DNA from: JAJDIA01 sp031555145
GTDB taxonomy: Bacteria; Bacteroidota; Bacteroidia; Bacteroidales; Tannerellaceae
Assembly (NCBI GenBank): GCA_031555145.1
Contig: JAVBUR010000110.1
Coordinates: forward strand, 1 to 36,801
Reading direction: 5' to 3'
DNA length: 36,801 nt
A model generated the notes under the pieces. The model ran no database searches, was not told the DNA's origin, and saw only the letters and a program-made list of their open reading frames with translations. Each line of letters opens with the position of its first letter. Positions within the stretch are counted from its first letter, which is position 1. A program made the translations under genes and the position numbers. This document shows, piece by piece, positions 1 through 8,175 of the stretch.

Positions 1-15
1 GCAAGCGGTGGTCCC

Positions 16-35
16 CCCCGCCTTTCAAGGCGGGG
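16..35. repeat. GC-rich perfect hairpin at window edge
   Basis: A 9-base stem, CCCCGCCTT pairing with AAGGCGGGG, encloses only two bases. It lies downstream of the last gene of the minus-strand housekeeping block. Neither side carries a run of T, so it is not a textbook intrinsic terminator, although it could stop or stabilise the 3' end of the miaA transcript. The left context is outside the window. Confidence 0.45.
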
Positions 36-91
36 AGCCGGGATAGTCTCATTCTCACCTATCAAATACCACATACACACGACACTAAAAA

Positions 92-143
92 ATCTTCAGT
101 TCCGGACAGATTGGAAAGCCCGGGGCATCTTCAGATTCGGACA
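92..143. repeat. short imperfect direct repeat
   Basis: Bases 92-108 and 127-143 are 17-base copies that agree at 15 positions, starting ATCTTCAG and ending CGGACA, at a 35-base spacing. They lie just past the miaA stop codon. No function is evident. Confidence 0.4.
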
Positions 144-154
144 AAAATGAATAC

Positions 155-1051
155 TTACAGGTGATTGGTTATGTAGCGCAGGATTTCAGCTTCCTGGTCG
201 GGGTGGAACCAGCTGATGTTGGGATCACGTCGGAACCAGGTCATTTGTTTGCGGGCATAGACACGGCTGTTGCGTTTGATCTTTTCGATGGCGAAGTCGA
301 GTGTCCATTCGCCGGAGAGATGGAGGAAGAGTTCCTTATAACCTACGGTATTGAGGGAGTTGTACTGTCGGAAGGGATATACCCGACGGGCTTCTTCGAG
401 CAGGCCGTCGGCCATCATCTGATCCACACGGCGGTTGATGCGTCCGCATAGTTCGTCACGGTCACGGGTCAGGCCGATCTTGATGATCTGAAAGGGACGC
501 TCTTTCTGTATGTTCGTACGATAGATGGAGTAGGGGCGGCCTGTCATACGGCAGACCTCTACCGCGTGGATCACCCGTTTGTGGTTGTTACGGTCTACTT
601 CTTCATAATGTACAGGGTCGCATTCTTTTAGTTCTTGCAGGATATTGGCAAGGCCTTCTTCTTCAAATTGCTTGTAGATGGCTATGCGGATATCGGGCGT
701 TATGGTAGGAATGTCGTCAATGCCTTTGCAGATCGCATCGATATACATCATTGATCCACCCGTCAGGATAACGGTAGGGGTTGTTTGATGTAATTCGTTT
801 AAAAGGGAAAGGACGTCTTCTTCGAATTCGCTGGCACTGTAATAATCGGTCAGTGCAAGGGTGCCGACCATATAGTGTTTTACCCGCTCCATTTGCGCGG
901 GTGTCGGTGCGGCTGTTCCGATAGGTAGGTCTTTGTATAGTTGCCTGGAGTCGGCTGAAATAATGGGCGAACCAAAGTGTTCGGCCAGGCGCAGGCTTAA
1001 TTCGGTCTTACCGACTCCCGTAGGCCCCAGTAAGACAACGAGCGTTTTCAT
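155..1051 (-). CDS. miaA: tRNA dimethylallyltransferase
   Basis: Transfers a dimethylallyl group to the N6 position of A37 in tRNAs that read codons starting with U; cytosolic. The 298-residue product has the usual family length. A P-loop GPTGVGKT lies at residues 9-16, followed by the family block SADSRQLYKDLPIGTA, which holds the conserved substrate-binding Asp and Ser. The C-terminal part has the RxxRVYARKQMTWFRRD signature. Its start codon overlaps the stop codon of the upstream gene by one base (ATGA), so the two are probably translationally coupled. It is the last gene of the minus-strand block, a position next to lpx genes that is common in Bacteroidales. Confidence 0.97.
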   Translation of the reverse strand: MKTLVVLLGPTGVGKTELSLRLAEHFGSPIISADSRQLYKDLPIGTAAPTPAQMERVKHYMVGTLALTDYYSASEFEEDVLSLLNELHQTTPTVILTGGSMMYIDAICKGIDDIPTITPDIRIAIYKQFEEEGLANILQELKECDPVHYEEVDRNNHKRVIHAVEVCRMTGRPYSIYRTNIQKERPFQIIKIGLTRDRDELCGRINRRVDQMMADGLLEEARRVYPFRQYNSLNTVGYKELFLHLSGEWTLDFAIEKIKRNSRVYARKQMTWFRRDPNISWFHPDQEAEILRYITNHL

Positions 1052-1617
1052 CAGAAACGCTCGTCATCAAAAGACGGTTCGCTGGTACCGCCCAGGCCTT
1101 CAAAGCCTGACTCGTCCAGTTCGTCTATGTCATAGTCTGAATCGCCGTAGAAGTCTTCGCCCAGTTCGGTTGTGATCGTTTTGATATCGATATCTTCAAA
1201 CGCCATGACTTGTACGGGAGGTTCACCTTCGGAGCGTTTGATCGTCGGTTTGTCGAGTGACTTGCCGGTGATGATCTCGCGCAATTCCATAAAGAAGGCA
1301 CGGTCGGTGAGCATGTCGAAGACAAAAAGCAGTTTCTGTTGTTCGTCTTCCAACAGATCATCCAATACGGTGTCTCCCATGATATAACTGTCCACTTCCG
1401 ATGAAGTGTCCATTTCGATCAATGTGATTTCGGTTCGTTTACTCCAATCATCATCGCATATATAAAAAGAAGTCATCTGGTCTTTGGTATACCCTACCGA
1501 ATCAAGGATCGCATTTTGCAGATCCAGGAAAGTAGCTTCGGAATCAATTACGATCTCGCGACGGAAGTCGTCTACTTCATCTGACAGGATTAAAAATCTG
1601 AATAGCATATACGTCAA
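1051..1617 (-). CDS. PRiA4_ORF3-like (IS1096 passenger TnpR-type) protein
   Basis: A 188-residue cytosolic protein of unproven function. The N-terminal half (about residues 1-120), with a start MTYMLFRFLILSDEV, a central FLDLQNAILDSVGY and a Phe-x-x-Asp-x-x-W segment, resembles the plasmid pRiA4b ORF-3 family, often named after the IS1096 passenger protein. That name does not imply a resolvase: no recombinase catalytic motif is visible. The C-terminal about 50 residues are strongly acidic (GEDFYGDSDYDIDELDE). It lies between lpxA (76-base gap) and miaA (one-base overlap). The gap contains a possible promoter, so this pair may also be transcribed separately. The family assignment is from sequence resemblance only. 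Confidence 0.75.
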   Translation of the reverse strand: MTYMLFRFLILSDEVDDFRREIVIDSEATFLDLQNAILDSVGYTKDQMTSFYICDDDWSKRTEITLIEMDTSSEVDSYIMGDTVLDDLLEDEQQKLLFVFDMLTDRAFFMELREIITGKSLDKPTIKRSEGEPPVQVMAFEDIDIKTITTELGEDFYGDSDYDIDELDESGFEGLGGTSEPSFDDERF

Positions 1618-1634
1618 TTATAGTTTTAGTACTT

Positions 1635-1669
1635 CAAAAGTAGTGATAATTCTCAGAAGTGAAAACAAA
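1635..1669 (-). promoter_or_regulatory. possible internal promoter for the PRiA4-like/miaA pair
   Basis: Read on the minus strand, TACTTTTG (1642-1635) matches the Bacteroidota -7 box TAnnTTTG. A TTTG at 1669-1666 lies 23 bases upstream, somewhat longer than the usual spacing of about 19-21. The pair would allow miaA expression independent of the lpx genes. Confidence 0.35.
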
Positions 1670-1693
1670 TACAGCGTGTTTTGATGGTGGAAC

Positions 1694-2482
1694 TTATAAT
1701 TCGTCAATGGAACCGCGTACGATACCACGGCTCGACGATTTGATAAAGTCCAGAATCAGGTCGCGTTCCACACTGGTCTCGTATTCTGTTTCAATGCATT
1801 TCAATGCTTCTGTATTATTGAGTCCACGTGTGTACAGGGTACGGTAGATATCCTGGATAAGGAAAACCTGTTCGTTGGTAAATCCCCGGCGACGCAGGCC
1901 TACGATGTTTATCCCGCAATATACGATCGGATCACGACCTATCAATGTGTAAGGCGGGATGTCTTTACCAATGCGTGAGCCGCCCTGGATCATTACATGT
2001 TTGGAGATGCGGACAAACTGGTGTACGAGGCTGCCCCCGCTGATGATCGCATAGTCGTCTATTTCTACTTCGCCGGCGATCTGTGTAGAATTGCCGATGA
2101 TGATATTGTCTTTGAGTATACAGTCATGAGCTACGTGTGAATAGGCCATGATCAGGCAGTTGCTGCCGATGACTGTTTTACCTCTGGACGCTGTACCCCG
2201 GTTAATCGTCACACATTCGCGGATGTTGGTGTTGTCGCCTATCTCTGCGGTCGTTTGTTCACCTTTGTATTTCAGATCCTGGGGTATATTCGCGATAACG
2301 GCTCCCGGAGAGATCGTACAATTGTTTCCGATACGAGTTCCATCCATGATCACCACGTGTGGATGTATGATACAGTTGTCGCCGATGACTACATCTTTCT
2401 CAATTACGGTGAATGGCGATATAGTTACATTCTGTCCGATTATTGCATCGGGGTGTATGACGGCTAAAGGGGATAAGTTCAT
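1694..2482 (-). CDS. lpxA: acyl-ACP--UDP-N-acetylglucosamine O-acyltransferase
   Basis: Catalyses the first committed acylation of lipid A synthesis, moving a 3-hydroxyacyl chain from ACP to UDP-GlcNAc in the cytosol. The 262-residue length matches the family. The first two thirds are hexapeptide repeats ([I/V]G-x-N pattern, for example IIGQNV, VIGDNC, RIGNNC) that build the left-handed beta helix. The block YSHVAHD holds the expected catalytic His at residue 119. The C-terminal part is the helical domain. It follows lpxC/fabZ after 8 bases, so the three lpx genes are almost certainly co-transcribed. Confidence 0.97.
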   Translation of the reverse strand: MNLSPLAVIHPDAIIGQNVTISPFTVIEKDVVIGDNCIIHPHVVIMDGTRIGNNCTISPGAVIANIPQDLKYKGEQTTAEIGDNTNIRECVTINRGTASRGKTVIGSNCLIMAYSHVAHDCILKDNIIIGNSTQIAGEVEIDDYAIISGGSLVHQFVRISKHVMIQGGSRIGKDIPPYTLIGRDPIVYCGINIVGLRRRGFTNEQVFLIQDIYRTLYTRGLNNTEALKCIETEYETSVERDLILDFIKSSSRGIVRGSIDEL

Positions 2483-2490
2483 TGGGTTGT

Positions 2491-3876
2491 TTATTTATTT
2501 TTGATTATCTGTGCCATAAATTCAGCTTCGCTGACCAGCTTTTCACCGACGAATACATATCCCTTCATGGTGGATATGCCGCGGCGAATCGGGGATATCA
2601 TTTCGAGGCGAAGTATTAGCGTATCGCCCGGGACTACTTTCTGACGGAATTTAACCGCGTCGATTTTCATAAAGTACGTGGAATACCGTTCCGGCTCGTC
2701 TACGGAGTTCAGTACGAGTAATCCGCCAGTCTGTGCCATCGCTTCGATAAGCAACACACCCGGCATGACCGGTTCCTGCGGGAAGTGTCCGGTGAAGAAC
2801 GGCTCATTGGTGGTGATGTTTTTTATGCCCACAATATAATCGCCTCCGATCTCAATGATCTTGTCGACCAGCAGGAACGGATAACGATGGGGGAGTAATT
2901 CGCGGATGCGGTTGATATCCATCACCGGAGTATCGTTCGGGTTGTATACAGGAGCCTGCACGTCGTTCAACTTGATGTCTTTGCGGATCAGTTTGGCCAG
3001 TTCGTTATTGATCTTGTGCCCCGGACGGGTAGCGATCACACGGCCACGGATGGGTTTGCCGATCAGAGCCAGGTCGCCGATCACATCCAGCAATTTATGG
3101 CGGGCGGGTTCATTGTCATACACCAGGGGAGCATTGTTGATATATCCCAGTTCATTCAGGTTCTTATGTGGGATATGCATCATATCGGCCAATTTGTTGG
3201 CTGTATCCTGTGGGATTATTTGGTCGTAGATGACGATGGCATTGTCCAGGTCACCTCCTTTGATCAGATTGTTTTGCAATAAGGTTTCCACTTCACGAAC
3301 GAAGACGAAGGTGCGTGATGCGGCCAGTTCGGTCGAAAAATCGTTGAGATCATCCAGCGTTGCATATTGGTTGGATAATACAGGCGAGTCAAAAGAGATC
3401 AATACATTGATACTGAACTTGTCGTCCGGCAGGATCACCAGCGACGAACCGGTCTTTTCGTCCTTGACCTCGATCTTTTTCTTAACGATATAATAATCCT
3501 TCGGTGCATTTTGTTCTGCTAAGCCTGTTTTTTGAATGGCTTCGGAGTAGTAGCGTGAGCTGCCGTCCAAAATGGGGAACTCAGGGGCATTGACTTCGAT
3601 CAGGCAGTTGTCGATACCGTAAGCATACAGGGCGGACATGGCATGTTCGATTGTGCTGACCTGAACGCCGTTTCTGGAGAGTACGGTACCACGCTGCGTA
3701 CCGCTTACGTTTTCTGCCAGGGCATCGAGTACCGGTTGATCTTCCAGGTCCACCCGTTTGATCTTGTACCCGTGGTTCTCAGGAGCCGGATGAAACGTGA
3801 TCTGGATTTCCAATCCCGTGTGTAGCCCTTTTCCTGCCAGTGAGAAACTGGCGGCAAGCGTCTGTTGTTTTTGCAT
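2491..3876 (-). CDS. lpxC/fabZ: bifunctional UDP-3-O-acyl-GlcNAc deacetylase / 3-hydroxyacyl-ACP dehydratase
   Basis: A 461-residue fusion of two enzymes normally made separately. Residues 1 to about 305 are LpxC, the zinc deacetylase of lipid A synthesis; the zinc ligands are H78 (STIEHAMSAL), H260 and D264 (ARHKLLDVIGD). Residues about 315-461 are FabZ, the dehydratase of fatty-acid elongation, with HRYPFLLVDK and the catalytic pair H364 and E378 in FTGHFPQEPVMPG...EAMAQ. The fusion is well known in Bacteroidota. Both enzymes draw on the 3-hydroxyacyl-ACP pool, so linking them may balance lipid A against phospholipid. It is flanked by lpxD and lpxA with 8-base gaps. Confidence 0.97.
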   Translation of the reverse strand: MQKQQTLAASFSLAGKGLHTGLEIQITFHPAPENHGYKIKRVDLEDQPVLDALAENVSGTQRGTVLSRNGVQVSTIEHAMSALYAYGIDNCLIEVNAPEFPILDGSSRYYSEAIQKTGLAEQNAPKDYYIVKKKIEVKDEKTGSSLVILPDDKFSINVLISFDSPVLSNQYATLDDLNDFSTELAASRTFVFVREVETLLQNNLIKGGDLDNAIVIYDQIIPQDTANKLADMMHIPHKNLNELGYINNAPLVYDNEPARHKLLDVIGDLALIGKPIRGRVIATRPGHKINNELAKLIRKDIKLNDVQAPVYNPNDTPVMDINRIRELLPHRYPFLLVDKIIEIGGDYIVGIKNITTNEPFFTGHFPQEPVMPGVLLIEAMAQTGGLLVLNSVDEPERYSTYFMKIDAVKFRQKVVPGDTLILRLEMISPIRRGISTMKGYVFVGEKLVSEAEFMAQIIKNK

Positions 3877-3884
3877 ATGTCTGT

Positions 3885-4922
3885 TTATTGATTTTTTTTC
3901 TTTAATTCCTCCACTTCCCGTTGTAACTGTCCGATCGTCCGGTAAATATCGGGGAGTTTATTGAAGATGGCACTGGAACGCATAAAGTTTTTGGCATGGA
4001 TGGCCGGTGATCCCAGTACGGTGGTAGATTCTTTGATGCTGCTGATCACGCCGGCCTGGGCTCCCAGTGTGACCTGATCGGCGATCTGGATATGACCTGA
4101 CAGTCCGACTTGTCCGCCGAACATACAGTGTTTGCCTATTTTTACCGATCCGGCAACACCTACCTGGGCTGCCATCACTGTATTCTCACCTACTTCTACA
4201 TTATGCGCGATCTGGATCAGGTTATCCAGTTTTACACCCCGGTGGATGATGGTAGATCCCATTACAGCACGGTCGATCGTTGTGTTGGCTCCGATCTCTA
4301 CCTGGTCTTCGATGATTACGTTGCCCAGTTGTGGTATTTTGGTGTAATTCTCTCCTTCGGGAGCAAAACCGAAACCATCGGAACCGATCACCGCTCCGGC
4401 GTGCAGGATACAATCTTTGCCTATTTTACATCCTTCATATACGCACACATGCGGATAGAGGATCGTATTGTCTTCGATCGTTACAAAGTCACCTACATAC
4501 GCATTGGGATAGATCCGGCAGTTGTTGCCGATGCGTGCCTGCTCGCCGATAAAGGCAAAGTCACCCACATAACAGCCTTCGCCCACCGTGGCCGATGCTG
4601 CGATCGAGGCCGTAGAGGATATCCCCGTTTTTTTGACTTTCATCTGTTCAACCAGGTTCAGCAACTGTGCCAGTCCGGCATAAGCATTGGCTGTCCGGAT
4701 CAAAGTAGCCTTGACCGGTTTGGAGGGCGTGAAGTCATTGTTGATCAAAACAATGCTCGACTCGGTTTCGTATAGGAACTGCTCGTACTTGGGGTTAGCC
4801 AAAAAAGAAAGCGAACCGGGTTTTCCTTCTTCAATCTTGGCAAATGTGCTTACTGTGGCTTCCGGATTGCCTTCGATTGTCCCTTTGAGAAAGTCCGCAA
4901 TTTGTCGGGCTGAAAATTCCAT
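3885..4922 (-). CDS. lpxD: UDP-3-O-(3-hydroxyacyl)glucosamine N-acyltransferase
   Basis: Adds the second 3-hydroxyacyl chain in lipid A synthesis, acting after LpxC. The product has 345 residues. Residues 1-95 form the LpxD N-terminal uridine-binding domain (GSLSFLANPKYE). Hexapeptide repeats run from about 100 to 310. The catalytic His is H240 in IQIAHNVEVGENT, close to the E. coli position. A short helical tail (QLQREVEELKKK) ends the protein and probably binds ACP. It lies 56 bases after pyrF, the widest gap in the block up to this point, so an extra promoter here is possible, but no good TAnnTTTG box is visible. Confidence 0.97.
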   Translation of the reverse strand: MEFSARQIADFLKGTIEGNPEATVSTFAKIEEGKPGSLSFLANPKYEQFLYETESSIVLINNDFTPSKPVKATLIRTANAYAGLAQLLNLVEQMKVKKTGISSTASIAASATVGEGCYVGDFAFIGEQARIGNNCRIYPNAYVGDFVTIEDNTILYPHVCVYEGCKIGKDCILHAGAVIGSDGFGFAPEGENYTKIPQLGNVIIEDQVEIGANTTIDRAVMGSTIIHRGVKLDNLIQIAHNVEVGENTVMAAQVGVAGSVKIGKHCMFGGQVGLSGHIQIADQVTLGAQAGVISSIKESTTVLGSPAIHAKNFMRSSAIFNKLPDIYRTIGQLQREVEELKKKNQ

Positions 4923-4978
4923 CTCTTATGTATATAATATGTTCAACGTGCAAAAATGATAAAAAAACTTGGTTTCGC

Positions 4979-5821
4979 CTATGAATTACACGGAATTATA
5001 CCTTTCTCGCACAGATATGTAACCATTTCCTCTTGTACGGCCTTTGCTTCCTTCGCGGCGGCAGTGGCAAATTCGGTAGATGAATCGGCATAAATAATGG
5101 CGCGCGAGGAGTTGACCAACAAACTGCAGTCGTCGTTCATACCATATTCGGCTACTTCCTTCAGGCTGCCACCTTGTGCACCTACGCCGGGCACGAGCAG
5201 GAAATGACGGGGAGCATGCCGGCGGATATTCAGGAACTCTTTGCCTTGGGTGGCGCCTACCACAAACATCAACTGTTCGTCGGTAGCCCATTCCTGTGCT
5301 TTGCGGAGTACTTTTTCAAACAACCGTTCCCCGTTTGCATCGGTAGTCAACTGGAAATCGTGCGATCCCTTGTTGGAGGTCAACGCCAACAGGATCACCC
5401 ACTTGCCGGGATATACCAGGAACGGCTTCACGCTGTCTTCGCCCATATAGGGAGCGACGGTGACCGAGTCGAAGTCGGAGTAATCAAACAGGGCGCGGGC
5501 ATACATCTCCGACGTATTGCCGATATCGCCACGTTTGGCATCAGCAATGATGAATTGGTCGGGATGCTGTTCGCGGATATAGGCCACTGTCTTTTCCAAC
5601 GTGACCAAACCTCTGGAACCCAGGCTTTCATAAAATGCGAGGTTGGGTTTGTAGGCTACGCAATAAGCGGCAGTAGCATCGATAATTGCTTTGTTGAATG
5701 CGAACACAGGATCTTCTTCACCCAATAGGTGTGCCGGTATTTTCTTGATGTCCGTATCCAGTCCGATACAGAGGAAGGAACCTTTCCTTTTGATATTGTC
5801 AATTAACTCTTGTCTTGTCAT
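4979..5821 (-). CDS. pyrF: orotidine-5'-phosphate decarboxylase (type 2)
   Basis: Converts OMP to UMP, the last step of de novo pyrimidine synthesis. The 280-residue length and the start FLCIGLDTDIKKIP are typical of the subfamily 2 enzymes, which are longer than the 230-240 residue E. coli type. The catalytic Lys/Asp cluster is DAKRGDIG at residues 94-101. The phosphate-binding end is in LLVPGVGAQGG and the following segment. It lies 14 bases after prfA in the same direction. Confidence 0.96.
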   Translation of the reverse strand: MTRQELIDNIKRKGSFLCIGLDTDIKKIPAHLLGEEDPVFAFNKAIIDATAAYCVAYKPNLAFYESLGSRGLVTLEKTVAYIREQHPDQFIIADAKRGDIGNTSEMYARALFDYSDFDSVTVAPYMGEDSVKPFLVYPGKWVILLALTSNKGSHDFQLTTDANGERLFEKVLRKAQEWATDEQLMFVVGATQGKEFLNIRRHAPRHFLLVPGVGAQGGSLKEVAEYGMNDDCSLLVNSSRAIIYADSSTEFATAAAKEAKAVQEEMVTYLCEKGIIPCNS

Positions 5822-5835
5822 GATTTAGATAGTTT

Positions 5836-6921
5836 TTATAGTTCACTCTCCTTGAGCCGCTCTGCATTCTCTGCAATGATCAGTTGGTCGATACATTCCT
5901 GTATCTCGCCGTCCATAAAGGCGGAAAGGTTGTAGATCGTGTAGTTGATGCGGTGGTCGGTAATACGTCCCTGGGGGTAATTATAGGTGCGTATCTTGGC
6001 CGAACGGTCGCCAGACGATACCATCGTTTTCCGTTTCGACGCAATATCATCCAGGTATTTCTGGTATTCCATATTGTAAATACGGCTGCGGAGCTCGATC
6101 AGCGCTTTCGCTTTATTCTTCAACTGTGATTTTTCGTCCTGACATTGTACAGTGATCCCGGTCGGGATATGCACCAGGCGGATGGCCGAGTAGGTGGTGT
6201 TGACCGACTGTCCGCCATGCCCGGAGGCGCAGAAGATATCGGTACGAATATCCGATTCTTTGACTTCGACGTCAAATTCATCGGCTTCGGGAAGGACGGC
6301 GACTGTGGCAGCAGAAGTGTGTACACGCCCCTGCGTCTCTGTCTGCGGGATACGCTGCACACGGTGGACGCCGGATTCATATTTGAGGATACCGTAAACA
6401 CCTTCCCCGCTTACGGTGAAGATCATTTCCTTATAACCTCCGGAAGTACCTTCCGTATAACTGGTTACCTCGATCCGCCATCCTTTGCTTTCGCAATATT
6501 TGATATACATGCGGTAGAGGTCGCCGGCGAAGATCGCAGCTTCGTCGCCGCCTGTTCCTCCGCGGATCTCCACGATGGCGTTCTTGTCGTCCTGTGGGTC
6601 GGCGGGAACAAGGAGAAACTTGATTTCCTGTTCGAGTTCGGGGATACGTGCCGTACAACTGTCCAATTCTTCGCGTGCCATTTCCCTCATTTCGGGATCT
6701 TGCTCGGTGTCCAGTATTTGCCGGGCGCCGTCGATGTCGTTGAGTGTCCGGATATAGGAAGCACGTGCCTGGGTGATTTTCTCCAGGTCGCGGTATTCTT
6801 TGTTCAGCTTGACAAATCGTTTCATATCGGCTATCACAGCCGGGTCGGTGATCAGGGTACCGACTTCTTCAAAACGACTTACCAGTCCGTCTAATCTGTC
6901 AAGTAAACTATTTTCAGCCAT
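5836..6921 (-). CDS. prfA: peptide chain release factor 1
   Basis: Recognises UAA and UAG stop codons and triggers release of the finished peptide. The 361 residues match the family. The GGQ loop that enters the peptidyl-transferase centre is at residues 236-238 (SGHGGQSVN). The helical domain 1 covers about residues 1-100, and GGTGGDEAAIFAGDLYRMY is the usual block that follows. No in-frame stop suggests a programmed frameshift, which is a feature of prfB and not prfA. It is packed 5 bases after the cyclo-ligase gene. Confidence 0.97.
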   Translation of the reverse strand: MAENSLLDRLDGLVSRFEEVGTLITDPAVIADMKRFVKLNKEYRDLEKITQARASYIRTLNDIDGARQILDTEQDPEMREMAREELDSCTARIPELEQEIKFLLVPADPQDDKNAIVEIRGGTGGDEAAIFAGDLYRMYIKYCESKGWRIEVTSYTEGTSGGYKEMIFTVSGEGVYGILKYESGVHRVQRIPQTETQGRVHTSAATVAVLPEADEFDVEVKESDIRTDIFCASGHGGQSVNTTYSAIRLVHIPTGITVQCQDEKSQLKNKAKALIELRSRIYNMEYQKYLDDIASKRKTMVSSGDRSAKIRTYNYPQGRITDHRINYTIYNLSAFMDGEIQECIDQLIIAENAERLKESEL

Positions 6922-6926
6922 TACTA

Positions 6927-8093
6927 TTAATATACAAAGCGTCCGTTTTCGCTTTCAATGATCAGTTCGTTCTTATCCGCTTCTTCCACATGGCCGACGA
7001 TCCGTGCATCGATACCGAATTGTTGCGAAATGGCAATTACCTGTTCGGCATATTCAGGTGCGATATAGACTTCCATCCGGTGTCCCATGTTGAATACCTT
7101 ATACATCTCGTACCAGTCGGTATGGCTTTCCTGTTGGATGATCCGGAACAGGGGAGGAATGGGGAAGAGGTTGTTTTTCGTGATCCGTTTGTTCTCCACA
7201 AAGTGCATCACCTTTGTCTGGGCGCCTCCCGAACAATGCACCATGCCGTGTACCTGCGGACGCAATTGATCCAGTAATACTTTGATCACAGGTGCGTATG
7301 TACGGGTGGGGGAGAGTACCAGTTTGCCGGCCGTCATACCCACCTCGTCTACCTGATCCGTCAGTTTCAATCCGCCGGAGTAAACGAGATCATTGGGGAT
7401 CGACTGGTCGTAGCTTTCCGGATAGCCGGATGCCAGGTACTTGGCGAAGACGTCGTGGCGTGCAGAGGTCAATCCGTTGCTGCCCATACCGCCGTTGTAT
7501 TCCTTTTCGTAGGAGGCTTGGCCAAAAGAGGCCATGCCTACGATCACATCGCCACCCTGTATATTGCTGTTATCGATTACATCGGCACGTTTCATGCGGC
7601 AGGTTACCGTGCTATCCACTATGATCGTGCGGACGAGGTCGCCCACGTCGGCGGTTTCACCGCCGGTGGCATAACAGCCGACTCCCATCGAGCGGAGTTC
7701 AGCCAGCAGTTCGTCTGTACCGTTGATGATGGCCGAAATAACTTCTCCCGGAATCAACATTTTATTGCGCCCGATGGTAGAAGAAACAAGGATGTTATCG
7801 GTGGCACCCACACACAGCAGGTCGTCGATATTCATGATCAACGCGTCTTGAGCGATGCCTTTCCATACGGATATATCTCCTGTTTCCTTCCAATACATAT
7901 AGGCCAGGGACGATTTTGTGCCTGCTCCGTCGGCATGCATGATATTGCAATAGTCCGGATCACCGCCCAATATATCAGGGATGATTTTACAGAATGCATG
8001 GGGGAAAATACCTTTGTCGATGTGCTTTATCGCATTGTGCACATCTTCTTTGGAGGCGGATACGCCACGTTGATTATAACGCTGGTCACTCAT
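6927..8093 (-). CDS. purM: phosphoribosylformylglycinamidine cyclo-ligase (AIR synthase family)
   Basis: Expected to close the imidazole ring of AIR in purine synthesis, using ATP. It begins with RYNQRGVSASKEDV, matching the Y-x-x-x-GV-x start of PurM, and contains the nucleotide-binding HADGAGTKSSLAY and the block GCYATGGETADVGDLV. At 388 residues it is about 40 longer than E. coli PurM (345) and its C-terminal half (GGAQTKVMHF, NMGHRMEVYI) is divergent, as is common in Bacteroidota. It is the first gene of the housekeeping block. A paralogous AIR-synthase-like role cannot be excluded without checking for a second purM elsewhere. Confidence 0.88.
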   Translation of the reverse strand: MSDQRYNQRGVSASKEDVHNAIKHIDKGIFPHAFCKIIPDILGGDPDYCNIMHADGAGTKSSLAYMYWKETGDISVWKGIAQDALIMNIDDLLCVGATDNILVSSTIGRNKMLIPGEVISAIINGTDELLAELRSMGVGCYATGGETADVGDLVRTIIVDSTVTCRMKRADVIDNSNIQGGDVIVGMASFGQASYEKEYNGGMGSNGLTSARHDVFAKYLASGYPESYDQSIPNDLVYSGGLKLTDQVDEVGMTAGKLVLSPTRTYAPVIKVLLDQLRPQVHGMVHCSGGAQTKVMHFVENKRITKNNLFPIPPLFRIIQQESHTDWYEMYKVFNMGHRMEVYIAPEYAEQVIAISQQFGIDARIVGHVEEADKNELIIESENGRFVY

Positions 8094-8113
8094 GGTGTTG
8101 CATATTTGGTCTG

Positions 8114-8121
8114 CAAAGGTA
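8114..8121 (-). promoter_or_regulatory. -7 promoter box upstream of purM
   Basis: On the minus strand TACCTTTG fits the Bacteroidota -7 consensus TAnnTTTG exactly and lies 20 bases before the purM start. No clear TTTG is seen at the expected -33 distance. This is the likely promoter of the purM-prfA-pyrF-lpx-miaA block. Confidence 0.6.
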
Positions 8122-8175
8122 ATACTTTTTTACATCCTTTTCAGATTCTGTTCGAACTTAAGGGGTGGAATTGTT

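Noticed and set aside
1051..1617. Mobile element suggested by the IS1096 passenger family name
   Set aside because: No transposase, terminal inverted repeats or target duplication is visible, and the gene is embedded in a core operon.
4110..4775. A 221-codon plus-strand open frame opposite lpxD
   Set aside because: Shadow of the hexapeptide-repeat coding pattern of lpxD; no recognisable protein.
6145..6894. A 249-codon plus-strand open frame opposite prfA
   Set aside because: Antisense shadow of a gene with an intact GGQ motif and full length.
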